Below are positions 17,768-26,600 of a stretch of DNA of 64,000 bases, piece after piece (position 1 is the stretch's first letter; each line of letters begins with the position of its first letter). The notes under the pieces are model-generated. The model did no database searches. It saw only the letters and a list, made by a program, of their open reading frames with translations, and had not been told where the DNA came from. Source of the stretch: Adhaeribacter arboris (lineage in GTDB: Bacteria; Bacteroidota; Bacteroidia; Cytophagales; Hymenobacteraceae); assembly GCF_003023845.1 (NCBI RefSeq), contig NZ_PYFT01000001.1:5332001-5396000 (forward strand). Reading direction: 5' to 3'. The position numbers and the translations under genes were made by a program.

Positions 17768-17986
17768 ATGCAATTTAAGCTAGACTTTAACCATTTCGTT
17801 CCGGTCCAACATGAGCCCACTCAGGCGTACTTGGCTTTTCGAGTGACGGAGAATAAAGATTTTGATACCGCGGCGGATACTGATATTTACAAGTGTTATT
17901 TGATAAAATCTAACGGAAAGATTAATCTATTGAAATCTCTTTTGGTGCCTAAGGCCGAGCTTCAGATGATTTTACTTCTACTCTAA
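17768..17986 (+). CDS. Possible small hypothetical protein, 72 aa
   Basis: The ATG at 17768 gives a soluble product (MQFKLDFNHFVPVQHEPTQA, ending KAELQMILLLL). The composition is protein-like and the frame is open to a TAA, but no homologue is recognised and an antisense ORF covers part of it. Confidence 0.33.
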   Translation: MQFKLDFNHFVPVQHEPTQAYLAFRVTENKDFDTAADTDIYKCYLIKSNGKINLLKSLLVPKAELQMILLLL

Positions 17987-18693
17987 CCCTTCCTTCGATT
18001 TAATTAACCTAATTAGCCTGATCCAACCATTTTTTAACGGCCAGAGGCAAAGATGTTTCTGAGATAAATACTACCTAAATAATTTTGTAAAATCGAGTAG
18101 TTATACGGACTGATTCAGTACATCTTCTTTCCATTGCAATATATCTTCTTTCTATTTCAGTATATCTTCTTTCTATTTCAGTATATCTTCTTTCTATGAT
18201 ACTTAGTATACTATAGTAAATATGTTGTACTACTAAAAGAAGCTAATGGCAATATAAAATAAGAAATAATTGCGAGTACCTGTTTGTCTGGATAACAATC
18301 AATAGGTAGTAAACATTGCAAAACGATAGACCAGTATAAGTTTATAGCGCTTTATCCTAGCTGCTTATGTTTGATACTTCTACCGGCTCCTGGCCTTTTC
18401 TTCCAACATCCGCTAATATTTTATGCTCGTGTTAACAATTTAGGCGATGATCGCGAACCAAATGAATTCTTCCTGCTCCCAACCGTTGAAGAAACCGCTT
18501 CATCCATGAGTTGCCGGCTTAATTCGTATCCTTGAAACCTAGTTCCGGCAAAGATTATAGGAGCCTACATTACTTCTCTCCCTGGTTGTTACAAGGTTGG
18601 GGTTGAAATTAGTCTTACTTGTTAAACGAAGAGCATGGCACAACCAAGCCTTAACTTCCAATTTATGTGTAATGTATTATCTAATGGCTATCT
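17987..18693. other. Gene-free region upstream of the desaturase
   Basis: No gene is supported. It contains the 21-bp tandem repeat (18119-18202) and is otherwise A/T-rich. The promoter of the desaturase must lie in its right part, but I cannot point to a clear consensus. Confidence 0.5.
18119..18202. repeat. Four 21-bp tandem repeats
   Basis: The unit TATATCTTCTTTCTATTTCA(G) occurs as two identical central copies flanked by one diverged copy on each side, with a further partial TTCAG before the first. The pyrimidine-rich unit length equals two DNA turns, so equal-face protein binding is possible; slippage-derived noise is the simpler alternative. Confidence 0.85.
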
Positions 18694-19803
18694 ATGAATC
18701 AAAAGGTTAAATTTATTAATAGCCATAAATCAAATTTCTTTGCTACGGTCCGTTATCGGGTAGAGGAGCATTTTGTAGAAAAGGGCGTTTCTAAACATGC
18801 TAACCAGGTCATGTGGCTCAAGACTATATTTTATTTAACCGTTTCCCTGACACTCTATCTCTTGATACTTTCGAATCAGTTTGGTATCTGGAGTCTGTTC
18901 ACTTTGGCGGTACTTTTAGGTATTTTTAACGCGGGCATTGGGTTCAATGTCTGTCATGATGCGATCCACGGCTCCTTTTCGGCTAATAGTAAGTTAAACA
19001 AAGCTCTTAGCTTTATCTTTCATTTAATTGGTGCCAACCCTTATGTCTGGAACCTGATGCACAATGTCGTGCACCATACCTATACCAATATACCCGGACA
19101 CGATGAGGATATCGAAGTAGCTCCGGGATTAATTCGCTTAGATCCTCAGCAGAGAGTGAATAAGTTGCAACGCTTTCAACACCTGTATGCCATTGGCGTT
19201 TACAGTCTAGCTTCCCTTTCTTGGGTATTCCGGAAAGATTATGTTAAATTCTTTCAAAAGAAGATTGGACACCACCCAACTTTAAACCACCCGAAACAGG
19301 AGTATTTTAATCTATTTTTCTATAAAGGCCTTTATTATTTCCTGTATATTGGCTTGCCTTTACTCGTGCTGGATATTACCTGGTGGCAATTTGTGATTGG
19401 CTTCCTGAGCATGCACCTAGTGGAAGGGCTGGTGATGGGCTTAGTCTTTCAACTGGCCCACGTGGTAGAAGGCACCGACTTTCCGGTGCCAAATGAACAA
19501 GGTAATATCGAAGAGGCCTGGGCGGCCCACCAGATGCATACCACCGCCAACTTTGCTATTAAGAGTAAACTAGCGGGCTTTCTGCTGGGCGGCTTGAACC
19601 AGCAAATTGAACATCACCTCTTTCCCAAAGTTTGTCATATTCACTATCCAGCAATAGCCACTATTATTAAGCAAACAGCCCAGGAGTTTGGTTTACCTTA
19701 CATTGAGAATCCTACCTTCTTTCGGGCTTTTCAATCGCATTATAGGATGCTAAAAAAACTTGGTTATGAAGCGTACCGATTGCAAAAGGAAATGGTAGTG
19801 TAG
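18694..19803 (+). CDS. Membrane fatty acid desaturase (front-end type)
   Basis: The 369-aa protein is an integral membrane di-iron desaturase that introduces a double bond into a fatty acyl chain. The three histidine boxes are present: HDAIH at 88-92, HNVVHH at 123-128, and QQIEHH in the C-terminal third. A Gln in place of the first His of box three is typical of front-end (delta-5/6-like, linoleoyl-CoA-type) desaturases. Hydrophobic spans lie at about 45-85, 105-120 and 205-245. There is no fused cytochrome b5 domain. It stands alone; regulation by temperature or membrane fluidity is plausible from the family only. Confidence 0.9.
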   Translation: MNQKVKFINSHKSNFFATVRYRVEEHFVEKGVSKHANQVMWLKTIFYLTVSLTLYLLILSNQFGIWSLFTLAVLLGIFNAGIGFNVCHDAIHGSFSANSKLNKALSFIFHLIGANPYVWNLMHNVVHHTYTNIPGHDEDIEVAPGLIRLDPQQRVNKLQRFQHLYAIGVYSLASLSWVFRKDYVKFFQKKIGHHPTLNHPKQEYFNLFFYKGLYYFLYIGLPLLVLDITWWQFVIGFLSMHLVEGLVMGLVFQLAHVVEGTDFPVPNEQGNIEEAWAAHQMHTTANFAIKSKLAGFLLGGLNQQIEHHLFPKVCHIHYPAIATIIKQTAQEFGLPYIENPTFFRAFQSHYRMLKKLGYEAYRLQKEMVV

Positions 19804-19847
19804 TGGCCAGGTGAAAAGAGGTACAGGAATAAAGAAACTAGTGAATG

Positions 19848-20108
19848 ATGTTAGAAATACCGGCCGAGTTCCCGTTAGAAGAAGTAAAAAAAGAAATTTT
19901 GCAATTCTGTGTCCAAGCCAAAAGCCGGAATGCTATTTTAGAGTATATTTTGGTTGATGATAGTACCTCCAACTTTAGACGATATATTGGGCAGTTACTC
20001 AAGCAGCGCTTGCTTAAAAATAATATCAACGACAAACCTTACAGCCGCCAAGAGCAATTTATCATCACCCAAAAAGGCTTAAACTACTTAAAAGCGATTG
20101 CTTATTAA
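19848..20108 (+). CDS. Small winged-helix-like protein
   Basis: The 86-aa protein resembles the winged-helix modules at the ends of Fic and RecG-like ATP-binding proteins. It has a helical start (FPLEEVKKEILQFCVQAKSR), a recognition-like helix (NFRRYIGQLLKQRLLK) and a wing (INDKPYSRQEQFIITQKGLN). The pattern 'connect to the next unit, cannot dissociate, D-K-P-x-S-R' is seen in DNA-binding wings. It may be a free-standing DNA-binding protein or a relic of a larger one. It follows the desaturase by 44 bases on the same strand, so cotranscription is possible. Confidence 0.55.
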   Translation: MLEIPAEFPLEEVKKEILQFCVQAKSRNAILEYILVDDSTSNFRRYIGQLLKQRLLKNNINDKPYSRQEQFIITQKGLNYLKAIAY

Positions 20109-20227
20109 CTAGATGCTAAATCCGTTTACAGATTATGTGCCCAAGCCATTGACGGAAGGTAGAATAAAAATGGTTTTGGCTTAAATCCCATGAAGTGTAA
20201 AATGGATGGATAAAAAGATGTAGAAGG

Positions 20228-20476
20228 ATGATTACCCATAGAACCTTTAATTATTTACCGGTACCCGACAAGCTGATGTACTTGAAGGGAAAAGGAACCG
20301 TTATAGCTATCCGTTATACCCACGTATTTGAAATTAAACTCTACTACCTGAATAATTTCTTTGTAGAAGTGTATTATCATCTTCTAGGGCAGCAATGTGA
20401 CTACATCGGGACCTTTCATAGTACCAGTTGGCTAGAACCATATCTGGACCACATTAAGCTGGATTTAGATTTATAG
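20228..20476 (+). CDS. Orphan protein of the LEPYL family, copy 2
   Basis: The 82-aa product aligns without gaps over its full length with the product at 29602-29850, at roughly 35-40 percent identity by eye. Shared elements are KL-x-Y, a central NNFFVEV/PNFFVEI strand, C-[DE]-YI, and the C-terminal WLEPYLDHIKLDLDL / RLEPYLEKIKLRLDW. Conservation of a whole short protein supports a real, selected gene. No signal peptide or membrane helix is present. The function is unknown. Confidence 0.65.
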   Translation: MITHRTFNYLPVPDKLMYLKGKGTVIAIRYTHVFEIKLYYLNNFFVEVYYHLLGQQCDYIGTFHSTSWLEPYLDHIKLDLDL

Positions 20477-20627
20477 CGGGTATCTACCTGCTCACCCATG
20501 AGAGGATTACAACCGGTTATCCTATCCTAAGAAATAGATAGTGACACGATTTTCCAGAAAGGACCCTTTAACTAAGAATAAATGGGCTTATTTTATATAA
20601 AGGAACTTATAAGAAAAGTAACTTGCC

Positions 20628-21707
20628 TCAAAGTAGTAAAGGAAAGGAGAGATAAAAGGTTGTGCCTTTACTTTCTTCACTTTCCAGTTGGATGGTTCCT
20701 CCCTGGAGTTCTACTAAATCCTTTACAATCGATAAGCCAATTGCATTAGGCTTTTCCCCGTTTAAACCGGGTCGAGCTGCTTTGGAGTTATGTTTTTCGA
20801 ACAAGTAGGGTTGGATCTCCCGCGGAATACCTATTCCGGTATCGGCATGGGAGATAAACAGCCGATTCTGTTGCAGTTCTAGCGAGATACGGATCCTTCC
20901 CTCCGGCGGGGTGAACTTGATGGAGTTGGTGATTAAGTTATTAAGAATTTGAGTAAATTTAACCTCATCCAGTTCGACCATGATCTTCTCCTCAGAACTA
21001 CTCACTTCCATAGTCATTTGAATTACTTTGGACTGGACAAAAGCCTCCACCGTTTGTTTTACCCGTTCGACAATATCGAACCTTACGGTATTTACCGGAG
21101 TGGCTACGGACTTGATATGTTCGTCCCGGAGTACATCGGCAATCAGCTTGTTACAATCCTCATAGGCCCGGTAAATGATACTAAGATGAGAAGCCAGGTC
21201 CTGATAATTCTGCTGGGTATGGTCCATCTCCATCAGGACGGCAACCCCTTTCATAATGGCCAGCGGCCCTTGTAAATCATGGGCGACAATCTGCAAGGCA
21301 TTATTTTTTTTGCGGGAGAACTCCAGCAGGAACTCTCGGTATTGCGCTTGCTGGGTAACATCTTCCACCAAACCCACGATAGAAGTTAGCCGCCCTGAGT
21401 CATCCAGAACAGGATGAGCATCTACCTTCACCTGCTTGGACCGGTCCGAAGAAAAACAAAGACTAAACTCGATCTGACAAGCCTGGCCCTGCCATACTTT
21501 CTCCAAGCGTAAAGCTACTGCTTCCTGGTCGTTTTCATCGATCCTTTTCGCTAAGAGAGGAGGAGATTGTTCTATTAAAGCCTTGTCTATTTCCCACAAG
21601 GATTCTACGGTTAAACTGAGATAATCGAATTTACCCGTTAGCAGGTTATACTGGAAAAGTACTTTGTTGCTGGACTTACTTAGCTGGTCAAAAATAGCAA
21701 GGTTCAT
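20628..21707 (-). CDS. PAS-domain sensor histidine kinase
   Basis: The 359-aa kinase is soluble. It has an N-terminal PAS domain (about residues 8-120, ending VGLVEDVTQQ), a dimerisation/phosphoacceptor helix with AHDLQGPL (H143), and a HATPase_c domain. The latter shows the N box NNLITNSIKF, G1 box DTGIGIP and G2 box GLSIVKDLVELQGG. There are no transmembrane segments, so the signal is probably cytosolic. No response regulator lies beside it, making it an orphan kinase. Its PAS domain lacks obvious cofactor-binding residues that I could recognise. Confidence 0.88.
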   Translation of the reverse strand: MNLAIFDQLSKSSNKVLFQYNLLTGKFDYLSLTVESLWEIDKALIEQSPPLLAKRIDENDQEAVALRLEKVWQGQACQIEFSLCFSSDRSKQVKVDAHPVLDDSGRLTSIVGLVEDVTQQAQYREFLLEFSRKKNNALQIVAHDLQGPLAIMKGVAVLMEMDHTQQNYQDLASHLSIIYRAYEDCNKLIADVLRDEHIKSVATPVNTVRFDIVERVKQTVEAFVQSKVIQMTMEVSSSEEKIMVELDEVKFTQILNNLITNSIKFTPPEGRIRISLELQQNRLFISHADTGIGIPREIQPYLFEKHNSKAARPGLNGEKPNAIGLSIVKDLVELQGGTIQLESEESKGTTFYLSFPLLL

Positions 21708-21997
21708 AGGACAATCTACAAAAAGATAAAGGCACTGATGAGGAACTAAAGATATTGGATGCTAAAGCAAGAAAAGAATTCTCCTAATAGTTCCCTCAAA
21801 GGCGGGTTACTTTCCAGAAAGCAGCATGCTTATGGCCATCTATTTTTATCATTATACCGTACATCCTATTTTAGCGATTATAGATGCTACCATAATTTTG
21901 GAATATATTTAAGTAGTAGCCGCAAGGATTTTGCGTATCTTTTTTGTCTTTACTATTTTTTAGAGGCCGTATAGATAAGTTGTTTGTAGCAGTTAAT

Positions 21998-22177
21998 ATG
22001 ACAAGCTTATTAGATCATATTTTTTGTAATTTGGAGGGAAGAGAGTTAGACCGAGGTCAAATCGAGAGTTATATCCAGTACTTAGATGAGCTTATTCTTC
22101 ATGGTTTGCCTCTGGAAAAAGAAAAAACCTATCATACCCTCAAACTCCAGCTACAAAATCGCTTGAATAATTTATAA
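21998..22177 (+). CDS. Small hypothetical protein, 59 aa
   Basis: I chose the ATG at 21998; an upstream in-frame start at 21944 would add a poorly protein-like segment. The product (MTSLLDHIFCNLEGRELDRG, ending LQLQNRLNNL) is helical and resembles the start of the minus-strand product at 16909-17136. The function is unknown. Confidence 0.45.
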   Translation: MTSLLDHIFCNLEGRELDRGQIESYIQYLDELILHGLPLEKEKTYHTLKLQLQNRLNNL

Positions 22178-22518
22178 ATCAGTGAGAAATCTAATTCCAC
22201 TAGCAAATTCTAGGTGAATGAGACCAACTTCTCGGCAGTTCACAATAAAATAATAGATTATCTGGAAATTCGTTGACCTAAATGTCTAATAAAACGAGAA
22301 AATCCTGCCAATGAATTTGCCTTATTTTACACAAGTGTATTTATAAAACTATTTAGCCAGTCTAACAAGTTGATTATAAGTACAACTACTATAAATAACA
22401 ACTCGTTTTTACCTTTAGTACAAGTAAGTTCTAGCTTCTCTCATCTAATCACAAATAATGAAGGAAAACTTGTGGAAGCTGGAAAAATGGGGAGCGGTAA
22501 ACGGAATAGTTTAGAATA
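22178..22518. other. Intergenic region upstream of cheB
   Basis: No gene is visible. It presumably contains the promoter of the cheB and cheB-cheR fusion pair. Confidence 0.4.
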
Positions 22519-23574
22519 ATGAAAAAAAGGAATATCGTGGTAATTGGTGCCTCCACTGGCGGTTTTGAGGCCATCAGGCAATTAATAGCCAGATTGCCGG
22601 CTGATTTGGATGCCGCTATTTTCATAGTTTGGCACATGTCACCGGATGTAACGGGCATCTTACCTCAATTAATTAACCGGCAGAAAACTATTCTAGCCAC
22701 TAACGCGGTGGATAAGGAGCCTATTGTTATGAATCGCGTTTATGTAGCCCCTCCCGACCGGCACCTGCTGTTGGAGCAGGGCGTGGTGCGGGTAACCCGA
22801 GGGCCCAAAGAAAACCGGTTTCGTCCAGCAGTGGATCCCTTATTCCGTTCCGCGGCTTATATGTATGGCCCCCGAGTAGTTGGAATAGTGCTATCCGGCG
22901 GCTTAGATGACGGAACGGCGGGGTTATGGGCCATTAAACACCGAGGCGGCTTGGCTATTGTACAGCAACCTGAGGAGGCTGAAGTGCCTTCTATGCCCGA
23001 AAACGCCTTAGCGGCAGTGCAAGTAGATTACTGTTTATCAATTGCTGAAATAGCAGCTCTGTTGGTTAAGTTAACGGCAGAACCCATTCAGGAAGTAAAA
23101 CAAGAAGATATGAAAGAGCAAGAAAAGACCGAAATAGAAGTGCGCATTGCGCTACAGGATCAAGCCCTGGAGCAAGGCGTTATGAAATTAGGCCATCTAT
23201 CGCCCTATGCTTGTCCGGAATGCCATGGTGTCTTGTCAGCAATTCAGGATGGCGACATTATCCGCTACCGGTGCCACACGGGTCACGCATATTCGGCGAA
23301 TAGCCTGCTAACCTCTATTACTGAAAACATCGAAGATAGCTTGTGGGGTGCCATCCGGGGAGTGGAGGAAAGCATGATATTGCTCAATAACTTGGGTGAC
23401 CATTATGCCGAAAACAATCAACCCAAATTGGCGGCTATGTATTTTAAAAAGGCGCAAGAAGCAGAATCCAGGGCAAATATAGTAAGACAAGCAGTTCTAA
23501 ACCATGAGCAACTAACCAACGATAGGATCAGCCGGCAAGCAACCGAAGAAGATTTAACATCTTCAGAAAGGTAA
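22519..23574 (+). CDS. cheB: CheB-type methylesterase with C-terminal Cys/His motif
   Basis: The 351-aa protein carries a complete CheB esterase domain without a receiver domain. The catalytic triad is recognisable: S12 in GASTGG, H39 in VWHMSP and D131 in LSGGLDDGTAG. CheB removes methyl groups from (or deamidates) chemoreceptors. After a charged linker (about 190-220) comes a CPECH...RCHTGH motif (C232, C235, C252, H256), a likely zinc-binding knuckle, followed by a helical C-terminus. It is 34 bases upstream of the CheB-CheR fusion on the same strand, so they probably form an operon. No receptors, cheA or cheW lie nearby, so the substrate may not be a classical receptor. Confidence 0.9.
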   Translation: MKKRNIVVIGASTGGFEAIRQLIARLPADLDAAIFIVWHMSPDVTGILPQLINRQKTILATNAVDKEPIVMNRVYVAPPDRHLLLEQGVVRVTRGPKENRFRPAVDPLFRSAAYMYGPRVVGIVLSGGLDDGTAGLWAIKHRGGLAIVQQPEEAEVPSMPENALAAVQVDYCLSIAEIAALLVKLTAEPIQEVKQEDMKEQEKTEIEVRIALQDQALEQGVMKLGHLSPYACPECHGVLSAIQDGDIIRYRCHTGHAYSANSLLTSITENIEDSLWGAIRGVEESMILLNNLGDHYAENNQPKLAAMYFKKAQEAESRANIVRQAVLNHEQLTNDRISRQATEEDLTSSER

Positions 23575-23608
23575 AATCCATCTTAGGAATTAGGGTAAGT
23601 AAAGTTTA

Positions 23609-26600
23609 ATGGAAACAAATCAAATTACCAAGTTTCTCACCGAAAAACCAGAAGGTTTTCTGATAACCGGTATTGGCGCCTCGGCCGGGGGTGTCCAGGC
23701 GCTGAAAGAATTCTTTCAGCACGTACCAGAAGATTCTGGGGTTGCTTATGTGGTCATTCTGCATCTGTCACCCGACCACGACAGTCAGCTGGCCCAGGTA
23801 CTCCAGGCGGTTACCACTATTCCGGTGAGGCAGGTAACGGAAAAAGTTAAAATTGAGCCCGACCATATCTTCGTGGTTCCCCCTAACCAGCACCTGATAA
23901 TGGAAGATGGCTTTGTAGTGCCTTCCGTTAACCTGCACTTGGAAGATAGACGGGCGCCGGTAGATATCTTCTTCCGGACATTAGCCGATTCATATGGTCC
24001 CCGGGCCATTTGCGTGGTTTTATCCGGTACCGGTGCCAATGGATCTATGGGATTAAAACGGATAAAAGAAATGGGCGGAGTGGCGTACGTGCAAAATCCG
24101 CGCGAGGCGGAGTTTAATGAAATGCCGCGCAATGCCATCGCCACAGATTTGGTAGATGAGGTGCTACCAGTGGCGGATATTCCCCGCAAAATAATTATAT
24201 ACCAAAACAGCGTCGGCACGATTGAAATACCCGTTGAAGCCGAAAAGCGCCCGGAACAGCAACAACAAGCGCTGCGAGAAATATTTACGCAGTTGCGCCT
24301 GCGTACCGGTCACGATTTCTCCAACTATAAACATCCTACTCTGCTGCGCCGGATTGAGCGGCGTATTAATATTCGCAACCTGCCCGACCTACCCAGCTAC
24401 GCGGCCTTTGTCCAGCAAAATCTGGAGGAAGTTAATGCCCTGCTCAAAGATTTGTTAATCTCGGTCACTAATTTCTTCCGGGATAAAAAGCCCTTTGAGG
24501 CCATGGAACGGGAGATGTTACCTGTTATTTTTAAGAATAAAACTGCCCAAGACGAGGTGAGAATATGGGTGGCGGGTTGTGCCACTGGGGAAGAAGCGTA
24601 CTCCCTCGCCATGCTGGTGGCCGAAAGAACCCTGAGTGCCTTAAACACCCCTAAAGTACAAATATTTGCCACTGACATTGACGATGCCGCCCTTACGGTA
24701 GCCCGGGAAGGGTTGTACACGCTCAACGATGCCGCCGATGTGTCGCCGGAAAGATTGCGGAATTTTTTTCAAAAAGAAGGCGACAATTACCGCATTAAAC
24801 GCGAGATAAGAGAAATGATTTTGTTTGCGAGCCATAACTTTTTAAAAGACCCGCCTTTTTCGCGCCTCGATCTGGTAACTTGTCGGAATGTATTGATTTA
24901 CTTGAATGCTACGGCTCAGGAACGGGTAATGGAAACGTTTCACTTTGCTTTAAAATCCGGTGGTTATTTGTTTCTTGGCTCTTCTGAGTCGGTGGATGGC
25001 GCAAGTGACCTGTACGCCCCTGTTAGCCGGGATAACCATATCTTCCAAGCGCGGGAAGTGGCTCTGCGCCATTACCCGGTGCCGGAGAGTGTTTCGTCGA
25101 CCTTTCAATTCCAGAAAAATGAACCCCTGCTGCAAAAGCAAGAAGTCAGTATTGGACAGTCGCTCCATCGAATTTCGTTCGGGGAGCTGCACCAGAAAAT
25201 GCTGGAACAATACGCGCCACCTTCCCTGGTGGTAAACGCGGATTATGATATTTTGCATATGTCCGAGAAGGTAGGCCGCTTTCTGGAATTTTCCGGTGGG
25301 GAACCAACAAAGAATTTGCTAAAACTGATCAAGCCGGAGCTCCGGTTGGAGCTCCGGTCGGCGCTTCACCAAGCCGCACAACGCCAGGCACCTATGGAGG
25401 TCCGGAATATACCATATGGTAAAAGTGAAGAACGCCAATTGCTAAGCATTCAGATAAGACCGGTAACGAAAGAAGATGATCCCGCCAATGCGTTTATTCT
25501 GGTAATATTTGATCAAAATCAAAAGGAGCCGAGTGCGGAAACAATCGTGTTACGTTCGGACGAACCAGTGGCCAGACATCTGGAAGAAGAACTTATCCAG
25601 GTAAAAGCCCAATTAAGACACTCGACGGAGCAGTTCGAATACCAGGCTGAAGAGTTAAAGGCCTCGAATGAGGAATTACAGGCCATTAATGAAGAATTGC
25701 GTTCGGCTGCCGAAGAACTAGAAACTAGTAAGGAAGAACTGCAATCCATTAATGAAGAGGTACGGACGGTAAACCAGGAACTGAAGGTAAAAATTGAAGA
25801 AATGGGCGTCACCAGCAACAATCTTCAAAATTTGATTAATTCGGCCGAGGTAGCTACTATTTTCCTGGACCGGGCTTTCTGCACCCAGTTATATACTCCG
25901 GAGGCGCGGCAAATTTTCAACTTGATTCCTACTGACTACGGTCGCCCCATTTCGGACATCACCCATCGTCTAGAATACCGCGATTTGTTGCACGATGTCG
26001 AAACCGTGCTGGAAAAGCTAACGATTATCGAACGGGAAGTAACTACCACCGACGACCAAGCTTTTATGATGCGGATATTACCTTACCGCACCACCGAAGA
26101 CCGGATAAACGGGGTGGTGATTACCTTTTTTGACATTACGAAGCGAAAACAATCCGAAAAGGCGTTGCAGCAATCTGAAGACCGGCTGCGCTTGTTGATA
26201 GAGAGTGCTAAGGATTATGCCATCTTTACCATTGATACAGAAAGACGGGTAATAAGCTGGAGCAGTGGTGCCCAAATGATTCTTGGTTATACGGAAGCCG
26301 AAATTATGGGCAAATCCGGCGACATAGTCTTTGTGCCGGAAGACCGCGATCAGATGGCTCCGGAAAAAGAATCGGAGACAGCACACCAAGAAGGCCGCGC
26401 CGAAAATGAGCGTTGGCACCTGCGCAAGGATGGCTCCCGCTTTTGGGGTTCGGGAATTACGCAGCCCTTACGTGATGAACAAGGAAAAACTATTGGCTTT
26501 GTGAAAATCATGCGGGATTTAACGGAACAGCGGCAAATGGAAGAGGCTAAGTTCTTTTTGGCTTCTATTGTGGAGACTTCCAATGATTCGGTGATTACCA

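Noticed and set aside
17533-17820. Minus-strand ORF of 95 aa
   Set aside because: Unlikely composition, overlaps a more protein-like plus-strand ORF, and shows no motif.
18119-18202. CRISPR array
   Set aside because: The repeats are directly adjacent with no unique spacers, so it is a simple tandem repeat.
21759-21974. Plus-strand ORF of 71 aa
   Set aside because: Composition (Ser/Tyr/Phe-rich runs) and lack of motif suggest chance; the next gene's better start overlaps its end.
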